Source: CAZJHD01 sp964545855 (lineage in GTDB: Bacteria; Planctomycetota; UBA1135; JACQFD01). From it: 64,000 nucleotides of DNA. The stretch lies in contig CAZJHD010000004.1 in the NCBI GenBank assembly GCA_964545855.1, positions 62,001-126,000 of the forward strand. The letters are read 5' to 3'. A program made the position numbers and the translations under genes. Positions within the stretch are counted from its first letter, which is position 1. Every line of letters starts with the position of its first letter. The notes below the pieces were generated by a model, which was given only the letters and a program-made list of their open reading frames with translations, was not told the origin of the DNA and ran no database searches. This document shows positions 1-7,068 of the stretch, one piece after another.

Positions 1-1
1 G

Positions 2-556
2 ACGTACAACCCGGTCGAGAAGACCTTCGGCGAGTTCACCCTCGAAGCCGCTCGGAAGGCCGGCAAGTGGACCGTCCTGTTCTTCTATCCGGCTGACTAC
101 ACCTTCGTCTGCGCCACCGAGTTCTCGGCGATGGCCGACGTCTACGACGAGTTCAAGAAGCTCGGCGCGGAGGTGGTCTCGGTCAGCACGGACACGAAGT
201 TCACGCACCTCGCCTGGCAGCGCGAGGAGAAGGAGCTCGCGAACGTGAAGTACCTCATGGGCGCGGACAAGACGGGTGCGCTCGCGCGGATGCTCGGCGT
301 CTACATGGAGAACACGGGCCTCGCGCTCCGCGGCTCGTTCCTCATCAGCCCCGAGGGAACCCTCGCGAGCGCCGAGGTCAACTTCCTGAACGTCGGCCGG
401 AACATGGAGGAGCTGCTGCGCAAGCTCCAGGCGAACGTCCACCTCGCGAAGGCGCCCACGGAGGCCTGCCCGGCCAAGTGGACCGCGAAGAACGCGAAGA
501 CCCTCAAGCCCGGCCCCGACATGGTGGGCCGCGTCCACGACGCTCTGAAGAAGTAG
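2..556 (+). CDS. ahpC: 2-Cys peroxiredoxin, AhpC/Prx1 type (5' truncated)
   Basis: Thiol peroxidase that reduces hydrogen peroxide and organic peroxides in the cytoplasm. The reading frame is open from the left edge of the window, so the N-terminus is missing; 184 residues are visible. The peroxidatic cysteine lies in the motif DYTFVCATEF near visible residue 37 (families usually have VCPT; here Pro is Ala). The resolving cysteine lies in EACPAKW near the C-terminus, so this is a typical 2-Cys enzyme. No reductase gene (ahpF or thioredoxin) is adjacent. A strong hairpin follows the stop codon. Family assignment is firm; the exact subgroup (AhpC versus Prx1/TSA) is inferred. Confidence 0.93.
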   Translation, partial: TYNPVEKTFGEFTLEAARKAGKWTVLFFYPADYTFVCATEFSAMADVYDEFKKLGAEVVSVSTDTKFTHLAWQREEKELANVKYLMGADKTGALARMLGVYMENTGLALRGSFLISPEGTLASAEVNFLNVGRNMEELLRKLQANVHLAKAPTEACPAKWTAKNAKTLKPGPDMVGRVHDALKK

Positions 557-580
557 ACGTCCGGGACCCTTCGGCGCGAC

Positions 581-613
581 CGGCGCCGTGGCTCGCCTCG
601 AGTCACGGCGCCG
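581..613. terminator. hairpin between convergent genes
   Basis: A 15-bp stem with one G·T wobble and a 3-nt loop (arms 581-595 and 599-613; the outer arm reads CGGCGCCGTG and its complement) lies between the peroxiredoxin stop and the convergent glycosyltransferase stop. There is no clear T tract. Likely a bidirectional terminator. Confidence 0.6.
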
Positions 614-649
614 CGTCGTTCCCGGAGGGGATCGCCCCGCGCGCGATGC

Positions 650-1417
650 TCAGCGTCGGGCGCCGGCGCGCGCCTCGCGCGTGCGCCGGTGGAGCTCGAG
701 GTAGCGCATCGTGTCGCTCACGCCGCCGAGCCAGGAGACCTGGAGCCCGGCTCGCCCGTCGAGCAGACCGCCCTGCAGCAGGTACATCTTCAGGAACCGA
801 GCGGGACCCAGCGCGAGCGCCGTGAGGAGCCCGCAGCGCTTGCCCGCGGCGAACTTCCCCGCCGCCGATTCGACGGAGTAGGCGGCCATCTTCCGGTAGA
901 AGCCCTCGAGCGACTCGTAGGGGTAGTGGAGGATCTCCGCGCGCAGCTCGCCAGCGCCGCCCTCGATCTCGATCTTGGCGTGGATCCCCGGGCGGTCGAA
1001 GTGCCACGCGTCCTTGCGGAAGAGGCGCGGCATCCGGTCGGGGTACCAGCCGCAGTGCCGGATCGGGGAGCCGAGGAAATGGCTGAGCCGCGGAGCCGTG
1101 TAGCCCTTCCGCGTCGGCTCCGACGCGAGCAGGCGGCGCACCTCCGATTGCAGCTCGGGCGTGCATCGCTCGTCGGCGTCGAGCCAGAAGAGCCAGTCGG
1201 TCCTCGGCAGCGCGAATTGGTGCACCCGCTGGTCGTGGAAGCCCGACCAGGGGCGGTCGAGGACCTCCGCGCCGGCGGCGCGCGCGATCTCGATCGTTCG
1301 ATCGGTGCTCCCGGAGTCGAGCACCTGGATCGCGTCGGCCCACCGGAGGCTCTCGAGGCAGGCCGGGAGGTTCCGCTCCTCGTCCTTCGTGAGGACGCAA
1401 GCCGTGACGCGGGTCAT
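650..1417 (-). CDS. glycosyltransferase family 2, WaaE/KdtX-like
   Basis: Predicted sugar transferase of 255 residues acting on a cell-surface glycan, probably a lipopolysaccharide core. The N-terminal GT-A fold shows the start VTACVLTKDEERNLPACLES, the nucleotide-binding DSGSTD motif near residue 34 and the metal-binding DADE near residue 78. The short GT2 architecture with TKDEE resembles WaaE-type core glucosyltransferases. It is the last gene of a leftward run (acetyltransferase, epimerase, ATP-grasp, GT2) and starts 16 nt after the ATP-grasp stop, so it is probably co-transcribed. The donor and acceptor sugars cannot be read from the sequence. Confidence 0.88.
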   Translation of the reverse strand: MTRVTACVLTKDEERNLPACLESLRWADAIQVLDSGSTDRTIEIARAAGAEVLDRPWSGFHDQRVHQFALPRTDWLFWLDADERCTPELQSEVRRLLASEPTRKGYTAPRLSHFLGSPIRHCGWYPDRMPRLFRKDAWHFDRPGIHAKIEIEGGAGELRAEILHYPYESLEGFYRKMAAYSVESAAGKFAAGKRCGLLTALALGPARFLKMYLLQGGLLDGRAGLQVSWLGGVSDTMRYLELHRRTREARAGARR

Positions 1418-1433
1418 GGCGTCGCTCCCGCGC

Positions 1434-2414
1434 TCAGGGCGCCGGAGGGAACCGGGGGTCGTCCTCGTCCACGACCAGCTCGTCCCAGTAGCGCAGCACG
1501 CGGCAGCGGCGCGGCTTCATCGGCTCGATGGGAGCGCCGTCGAGGAAGTTCCGCACCACGGCCGCCACGTCGTTGAAGCCGGCGCCCATGCGCATGGAGG
1601 TCGTGCCCGAGAACCGCGGGTTGATCTCGAAGGCGACGGGCCCGCGCGCGACGACGCGGAGCTGGAGGTTGATGGACCCGACGAATCGGTGGCGGCTCGC
1701 GAAGGCCCGCACGTAGTCGTCCACGTCGCGGCGCGCGACGACCTCGGCGCGGAACGTGGTGCCGTTCAGCAGATCGCGCTTCATCACGACGTGGTCGCGG
1801 TAGGCGCCGGATCGGTCGAAGACGACGGCGCAGGTGAACTCGTCTCCCTCCAGGTACTCCTGGAGGATCGGTTCCTTCGTGTGCTCGGCGAAGAAATCGA
1901 GGGAGGCCCGCTCCTCGATCCTCTGGACGCCACGCGCGGACCAGCCGTGCCGCGGCTTCAGGATCACGGGGTAGCCGTGCTTCTCGACGAAGGCGCTCCG
2001 GTCGTCCATGCGGATCGTCGAATCGGGGTACGCGAGGCCCGCGTCGCGGAAGAGCTCGACGACGCCCCACTTGTCGCTGCAGCGGTCGACGAGGCCCGGC
2101 TCGTTCACGACGATGCGCGCGCCGGTCTCCGCCTCCACCTGCGCGCGCGCCCGCGCGAGGACCCACGTCTCCACCTCGGAGCCGATCAGCACGAGCTCGA
2201 CGCGATGGCGGCGGAGGATCTCGACGAAGCGAGGGACGTACTCGGCAGTCGTCGCGAAGGGGACGGTCTCGGCCGCGGCGCACCAGGCGAAGCCTGCCGC
2301 GTGGCGGAAGACGTCGGTGCCGACGACGTCGCCGGGGATCGCCGCCGCCCGCAGCGAACGCAGGATCCCCAGCCCGATGTTCGAGCCCACGCCCGTGACG
2401 AGGAGCTTCGGCAT
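1434..2414 (-). CDS. ATP-grasp domain protein
   Basis: A 326-residue ATP-grasp enzyme of the carbamoyl-phosphate-synthase-large-subunit/PylC-like type. The N-terminal pre-ATP-grasp Rossmann segment is MPKLLVTGVGSNIGLGILRS. The central grasp region includes GYPVILKPRHGWSARGVQ (ATP-binding Lys and glycine loop) and the metal-binding FEINPRFSGTTS near residue 270. Such enzymes join a carboxylate to an amine or other nucleophile. Within this sugar-modification operon it may decorate a nucleotide sugar or an envelope glycan, but the substrates are unknown. Its start codon directly abuts the stop codon of the upstream epimerase, indicating translational coupling. Confidence 0.88.
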   Translation of the reverse strand: MPKLLVTGVGSNIGLGILRSLRAAAIPGDVVGTDVFRHAAGFAWCAAAETVPFATTAEYVPRFVEILRRHRVELVLIGSEVETWVLARARAQVEAETGARIVVNEPGLVDRCSDKWGVVELFRDAGLAYPDSTIRMDDRSAFVEKHGYPVILKPRHGWSARGVQRIEERASLDFFAEHTKEPILQEYLEGDEFTCAVVFDRSGAYRDHVVMKRDLLNGTTFRAEVVARRDVDDYVRAFASRHRFVGSINLQLRVVARGPVAFEINPRFSGTTSMRMGAGFNDVAAVVRNFLDGAPIEPMKPRRCRVLRYWDELVVDEDDPRFPPAP

Positions 2415-3347
2415 CTACGTGTCGTCGGCGTGATCCGGAGAGGAAGGGGGCGTCGGCGCGCTGCGGCCGCGGGCTTCGAGCATTGCGCGGAGGCCGCTCT
2501 CGAGATCGTATCGGGGGCTCCAGCGCAGTTCCCGCGCGGCCTTCGCCGTGTCGACACGGAAGTGCGGCGCCTGCGGATCGGTCTCCTTGTCGGAGATCCG
2601 CGTCGCCGATCCCGTCGCGTGGATCACCGCCTCGCCGAGGCTCCGCATGGTCGTGGAGGTCCCCGATGCAATGCAGAAGATGCCGTCGGCCTCGAGGCGC
2701 AGCGCGTCGAGCGTCGCCTGGGCCGCGTCCTCCACGTAGAGGAAGTCCTGCACGCGGCCGCGCGCGCCGTCGAGCACGAGGGGCTGGCGCGAGAGAGCCC
2801 GCTCCACGAAGCGGGGCAGCACGGTCCCGTCGAACTGGGCGGCGCCGTAGATCGAGCTGAAGCGGAGGATCGCCACGGGGATGCCATGGCGCTTCCCGAA
2901 CTCGGCGACGAGCGATTCCTGCGAATGCTTCGAACGCGCGTAGGGCCCGCCCGGGAGGATCCGGGTCTCCTCGTCGACGATTCCGCGCAGCGTCCCGTGC
3001 ACGGCGAGGGTCGACGCGAGCACGATCCCTCGCAGCCGCGACGAGGACAACGCGCCGAGGAGGCAGCGCGTGCCCTCCTCGTTCACCGCGGCGTAGCGGT
3101 CGAGCGCGCCGCGGTCGACGGGCCAGACGGCAGAGGCGAGGTGCACGACGTGCGTCACCTGCTCGGACACGAGGTCGCCGCGGCGCAGGCGGAGGAGGTC
3201 GGTCGCGATCGGCTTCGACGCTCCCGGGAAGAGGCTGCGGTGCTTCTCCACGTCGCGGACGAGCGCGCGCGTGCGCCCGCGCGCGGGGTCGAGGGCCGCG
3301 TAGACCCGCTGCCCGAGGAAGCCGGTCGCGCCGGTGACGAGGATCAC
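2415..3347 (-). CDS. NAD-dependent epimerase/dehydratase (extended SDR)
   Basis: A 310-residue extended short-chain dehydrogenase/reductase acting on a nucleotide-linked sugar. The N-terminal Rossmann motif is TGATGFLG (TGxxGxxG), and the catalytic Tyr-x3-Lys is in GPYARSKHS near residue 136. The length matches UDP-glucose 4-epimerase-type enzymes, but the substrate pocket cannot be assigned. It starts 22 nt downstream of the acetyltransferase stop and abuts the ATP-grasp gene, making it the second gene of the leftward glycan operon. It could instead be a sugar 4,6-dehydratase or a reductase. Confidence 0.9.
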   Translation of the reverse strand: MILVTGATGFLGQRVYAALDPARGRTRALVRDVEKHRSLFPGASKPIATDLLRLRRGDLVSEQVTHVVHLASAVWPVDRGALDRYAAVNEEGTRCLLGALSSSRLRGIVLASTLAVHGTLRGIVDEETRILPGGPYARSKHSQESLVAEFGKRHGIPVAILRFSSIYGAAQFDGTVLPRFVERALSRQPLVLDGARGRVQDFLYVEDAAQATLDALRLEADGIFCIASGTSTTMRSLGEAVIHATGSATRISDKETDPQAPHFRVDTAKAARELRWSPRYDLESGLRAMLEARGRSAPTPPSSPDHADDT

Positions 3348-3369
3348 GCGGCCTGACTCGTCCCGCCGC

Positions 3370-4014
3370 TCACCGCAGCGACTTCTTCCTGACGGCGGGG
3401 ACGCCCGCGACGAGGGAGTCGGCCTCCACGTCCTCGACGACGACGGCTCCGGCCGCGATCACGCTACCGGCTCCGATCCGCAGCTTCTCGATGACCGTGC
3501 AGCCGATGCCGACGAAGCAGCGCGGGCCGATCTCCGTGAAGCCCGACACCCGCGCCGCGGGGCCGAAGTAGCAGTGCGCACCCACGCGCGCGTGGTGCGC
3601 CAGCACGACGCCGGTGTTGAGGAGCACGTTGTCGCCGAGCTCGACGCCGAGGTCGACCACGACGCCCGGGAAGAGGTGCACTCCCGCGCCGATCCGCGCC
3701 GACGGATGGATCCAAGCCGTCGGATGGACGACGCCGCGAAGGGAGACGCCCTGCTCCCGGAGTCTCTCGAAGAGGCGCGCGCGCGCCTCGAAGTCGCGGT
3801 AGCCGATCGCGAAGGCGACGCCGTCGATGGTGCGGTCCTGCTGCAGGGCGAGCGCGTCGGCGCTGCCGCCGAGGACGGGGAGACCGTGGGCCTCCGATCC
3901 GCGAGCCTGCCCGTCGTCGAGCCAGCCCACGAGGCGGGCGTCGCCTCGATCCTCCACGTAGGCGCGGATCGAGCGCCCGAGGTCGCCGGCGCCGAGGATC
4001 GCGATGCGGTCCAT
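3370..4014 (-). CDS. PglD/NeuD-family sugar O/N-acetyltransferase
   Basis: A 214-residue acetyltransferase of the PglD/NeuD family, which uses acetyl-CoA to acetylate amino- or nonulosonic sugars. The N-terminal Rossmann-like subdomain begins MDRIAILGAGDLGRSIRAYV. The C-terminal half is a left-handed parallel beta helix with hexapeptide repeats such as IGAGVH, LGDNVL and IGAGSV, ending in the usual LVAGVPAV cap. I chose the ATG at 4014 because the Rossmann start begins there; the frame stays open upstream without family resemblance. It is the first gene of the leftward operon, divergent from the GT4 gene across 118 bp. Confidence 0.9.
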   Translation of the reverse strand: MDRIAILGAGDLGRSIRAYVEDRGDARLVGWLDDGQARGSEAHGLPVLGGSADALALQQDRTIDGVAFAIGYRDFEARARLFERLREQGVSLRGVVHPTAWIHPSARIGAGVHLFPGVVVDLGVELGDNVLLNTGVVLAHHARVGAHCYFGPAARVSGFTEIGPRCFVGIGCTVIEKLRIGAGSVIAAGAVVVEDVEADSLVAGVPAVRKKSLR

Positions 4015-4132
4015 CGGACCAGCATGGCGCTCCGAGCCCGCCCACGGAAGCGGACCGTGCCCGGTGTCCCGGCGCCGAGGAACGTGCGCGTCCGCGGGGA
4101 GGCGCGGGATATCCTCCTCCGAGGCACGACCG

Positions 4133-5293
4133 ATGTCCGACATCCTCCACCTGTTCGGGAACTGGAAGTGGACCGGCCCCACGGAGCTGGCGGTCCATCT
4201 GGCCGAGAGCCAGCAGGCAGCGGGACACCGCGTCCGCATCGCCTTCGGCCGCCAGCGTGGAGGCGACGACCACTTCACGCGGCAGGCGGAGCGCCGCGGT
4301 CTCCAGCGGATCCCCGGCTTCGAGCTCGCGAAGCATCTGGAGCCGACGGCGCTCGTGCGCGACGCGATCCGCCTCTCGCGGATCTACCGCGAGGATCCGC
4401 CGGACCTCGTGCATTGCCACCTGCGCAGCGATCACCTCGTGGCGGCCTTCGCCCGCAAGATCGCGCGTCGTCGCGTACCGATCGTGCGGAGCACCTACGA
4501 GCCCACGGGCCCCGCCACCGACGCGCGCGAGCGCTTCTGCCTGCGCCGTGCGACGGACGCGCTCGTGCTCTCCTGCGAAGGGGCCCTCGAGGCCGTGCGC
4601 TCGGCGGGGGTCGTGGATCTCGCCCGCGCGCACGTGATCGAGCCCGCCATCGACACCGACCGCTTCGACGCGAAGCGTCCGGTCCCCGACGCGCGGGAGA
4701 AGCTCGGCATCCCCCGGGACGCCTTCGTCCTCGGGATCGTCGCGCGGGTCCAGGCGAAGCGGAGGTTCGACGTGTTCCTCGAGGCGGCGCGACGGCTCTG
4801 CGCCCGCGACGCATCGGCGCGCGTCGTGATCCTCGGCGGCGGCACGAACCAGAAGGTCGTCGCGCGCGATCCCGCGGCGGCCATGGGGATCGGCGATCGC
4901 GTCCTCTTCCCCGGGGTCCTGCGGGTGGACGAGTACGTGGCGGCCCTGCGGACCTTCGACGTGAAGGCCTACATGGTCCCCGGCACCGATGGGACCTGCC
5001 GCGCCGTGAAGGAGGCGATGGGCGTGGGTCTCCCGGTCGTGGTGGCGAACGTCGGGATGCTCCCGGAGATCGTGCGGCACGGGGAGACGGGGCTCGTCTT
5101 CGACGGGACGCCCGACGGTCTCGACGCCGCCGTCGAGCGGCTCCGCGCGGATCGCGCGCTCCGCGCACGCCTGGGAGCCGCCGCCGCCGAGGAGGTCCGA
5201 GCGCGCTGGACTCGCTCCACCATGGTGCGCAGGATCGACGATCTCTATCGGCGGCTCCTACCGGCGGCCGAGACGGCGACGCGGCCGACCTGA
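4133..5293 (+). CDS. glycosyltransferase family 4
   Basis: A GT-B retaining glycosyltransferase of 386 residues, predicted to add a sugar to a cell-envelope glycan on the cytoplasmic side. The N-terminal acceptor domain begins MSDILHLFGNWKWTGPTELA (the T-G-x-E acceptor loop is visible). The C-terminal GT4 domain includes GIVARVQAKRRFDVFLEAA and the donor-binding E-x7-E element in KEAMGVGLPVVVANVGMLPE. The ATG at 4133 is preceded by a GAGG Shine-Dalgarno-like sequence at 8 nt and by a possible TATCCT box at 4110. It starts the rightward operon with the LPS-kinase, GH-like and MFS genes. Confidence 0.9.
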   Translation: MSDILHLFGNWKWTGPTELAVHLAESQQAAGHRVRIAFGRQRGGDDHFTRQAERRGLQRIPGFELAKHLEPTALVRDAIRLSRIYREDPPDLVHCHLRSDHLVAAFARKIARRRVPIVRSTYEPTGPATDARERFCLRRATDALVLSCEGALEAVRSAGVVDLARAHVIEPAIDTDRFDAKRPVPDAREKLGIPRDAFVLGIVARVQAKRRFDVFLEAARRLCARDASARVVILGGGTNQKVVARDPAAAMGIGDRVLFPGVLRVDEYVAALRTFDVKAYMVPGTDGTCRAVKEAMGVGLPVVVANVGMLPEIVRHGETGLVFDGTPDGLDAAVERLRADRALRARLGAAAAEEVRARWTRSTMVRRIDDLYRRLLPAAETATRPT

Positions 5294-5359
5294 GAGCGTC
5301 CCGGGCAAGGCCGCCGAAGCGCTCCTCCGGAGCCCCGCGTCCTCTTCCGCCCCCCCACG

Positions 5360-7066
5360 ATGGCCCGCACGGCGACCACGACCGACCTCGACGTCCGCGA
5401 TGTGGGCGACGAGGGCGCTGGCGTCTTCGACGCGCCGACCCGATGGGCGTGCGCCGACGCGAGCCTGGAGGGGGAGCTGCGGTCGCGGCTCGCCGGGTGG
5501 CTCGCCGATCCGCCGCGGACCACCGGCGTCGAGGTGGTGAAGGCCACGCGCCTGCGGAGGATCGTGCGCGTTCCGGCGCAGGCGCCGCTTCCCGCGCTGT
5601 TCGTGAAGCTGCACCGAGTGCGCGGGCGATGGAACGCACTGCGGTCCGCGGTCCAGCGCTCCCGAGCGCGCCGCGAGCACGAGGCCTCCGAGCGCCTGCG
5701 GGAGATCGGGTTCCTCGCGCCCCGCGTCCTCGCCTACGCGGAGTGGCGCCGCGGCCCGGTGCTCGACCGCGCCGTCTCCGTGCTGGAGGAGGTGGCCGGC
5801 GGCCGGAGGCTCGACGAGTGGCTCGGTGGATTCGACGGCGCGGCCCGCGAGGAGGCCATCGGCGCCGTGGCGCGGCTCCTCTCGGTGATCCACCATCGCG
5901 GCGTCGACCTGGTGGATTGCCACCGCGGCAATCTCCTCGCGCTCGGCGACTCCCCGGAGTCGCTGCGCCTCGCGCTCCTCGATCTCGCGGAGGTGCGCTT
6001 CCGGCCCCTCGGCCTCCGCACGCGCGCCGAGCGCGTCGGGCAGCTCGGCCACTCGCTGCGGGGATTCCTCTCGCGGCCGGAGCTGCAGTACCTGACGGAG
6101 CGCTACGCGGGAGCGGCGTCGATGTCGGCGCCGGACCGCGCGGAGCTGACGCACCGAGTCGAGGTCGCGACGGCCGAGCTGCACGCACGGCGCGAGCGAT
6201 CCCGAGACCGGCGCTGCGTCCTCGACTCGACCGACTTCGCGGCGGAGCGCGGACTGCGGCGGCGCGTCTTCCGGAGGCGCGAGCTCCCCGGCGAAGTGCT
6301 CGGCCGCATCCTCTCCTTCGGACGGACGGCGCGGGAGCTCGAGCGTCGCGGCGCGCGCGTCGTCCACGACGAGGGGCGCAGCCTCGGATGGATCGTGCCG
6401 CGCGAAGCCGTCGGCGCGGAAGGGGGCGGCGCCTTCTTCGTGAAGCAGGTGCGCGCGCGGTCGATCGCGGGGGCCTGCGTCGACGCCCTGCGCGGGAGCC
6501 GGGGACGCCGCGCGTGGAGCATGGCGCACGCGCTCGCGCGGCGCGGCCTCGCGACGCCGCGCGCGCACGCGCTCGTCGAGGAGGGCTTCGGGATCCCCCT
6601 GCGCACGCTCCTCGTGACCGACGCGCTGGAGGACTCCGTCAGCCTCCGCCACGTGGCGTCGGAGTTCCGGGAGCGCTTCCCGGATCTGCGCTCGCGGCGG
6701 TCGTTCCTCGAGCGGCTCGGTCTCGAGGTGGCGCGGCTGCATCTCCATGGGGTCGACCACGACGATCTCGCGACGAAGAACCTCCTCGTCCGCTCGACGC
6801 CGCAACCGTCCTTCTGGGTGATCGATCTCGAGGCCGTGCGCTCGATCGGCAGGAAGCTCCCTCGCGGCCGGCTCCTGCGCGCCTTGATGCAGCTCGACGA
6901 CTGTCCGCGCACGGTCTCGCGCGTCGACCGCATGCGGTTCCTCGTCGCCTACGAGCAGGGACTGCAGACCCGCTTCACGCGATCGGACCTCGCCGAGGTG
7001 CGCCGGATGCTCCGCGATCGCTTCCGGCTCTCGGGGCGGGACTACGGACGCGAAGGGCCCCGCTGA
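5360..7066 (+). CDS. tandem WaaP/Kdo-kinase-like protein
   Basis: A 568-residue protein made of two lipopolysaccharide-kinase (WaaP/KdkA/RIO-like) domains. The first (about residues 20-280) has the catalytic loop LVDCHRGNLL near 187 and LLDLAEV as the DFG equivalent. The second (about 320-568) has VDHDDLATKNLLV near 470 and VIDLEAV near 489. Known relatives phosphorylate heptose or Kdo of LPS inner core at the cytoplasmic membrane and are usually single-domain proteins of 240-290 residues. Both copies keep the expected Asp residues, so both could be active. The gene lies 66 nt after the GT4 gene and 2 nt before the GH-like gene, in a glycan operon. Confidence 0.85.
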   Translation: MARTATTTDLDVRDVGDEGAGVFDAPTRWACADASLEGELRSRLAGWLADPPRTTGVEVVKATRLRRIVRVPAQAPLPALFVKLHRVRGRWNALRSAVQRSRARREHEASERLREIGFLAPRVLAYAEWRRGPVLDRAVSVLEEVAGGRRLDEWLGGFDGAAREEAIGAVARLLSVIHHRGVDLVDCHRGNLLALGDSPESLRLALLDLAEVRFRPLGLRTRAERVGQLGHSLRGFLSRPELQYLTERYAGAASMSAPDRAELTHRVEVATAELHARRERSRDRRCVLDSTDFAAERGLRRRVFRRRELPGEVLGRILSFGRTARELERRGARVVHDEGRSLGWIVPREAVGAEGGGAFFVKQVRARSIAGACVDALRGSRGRRAWSMAHALARRGLATPRAHALVEEGFGIPLRTLLVTDALEDSVSLRHVASEFRERFPDLRSRRSFLERLGLEVARLHLHGVDHDDLATKNLLVRSTPQPSFWVIDLEAVRSIGRKLPRGRLLRALMQLDDCPRTVSRVDRMRFLVAYEQGLQTRFTRSDLAEVRRMLRDRFRLSGRDYGREGPR

Positions 7067-7068
7067 CC

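Noticed and set aside
3334..7068. Upstream continuation of the GH113-like frame
   Set aside because: It crosses five better-supported genes on both strands and its translation is Arg/Pro/Gly-rich noise; the signal peptide at 7069 marks the real start.
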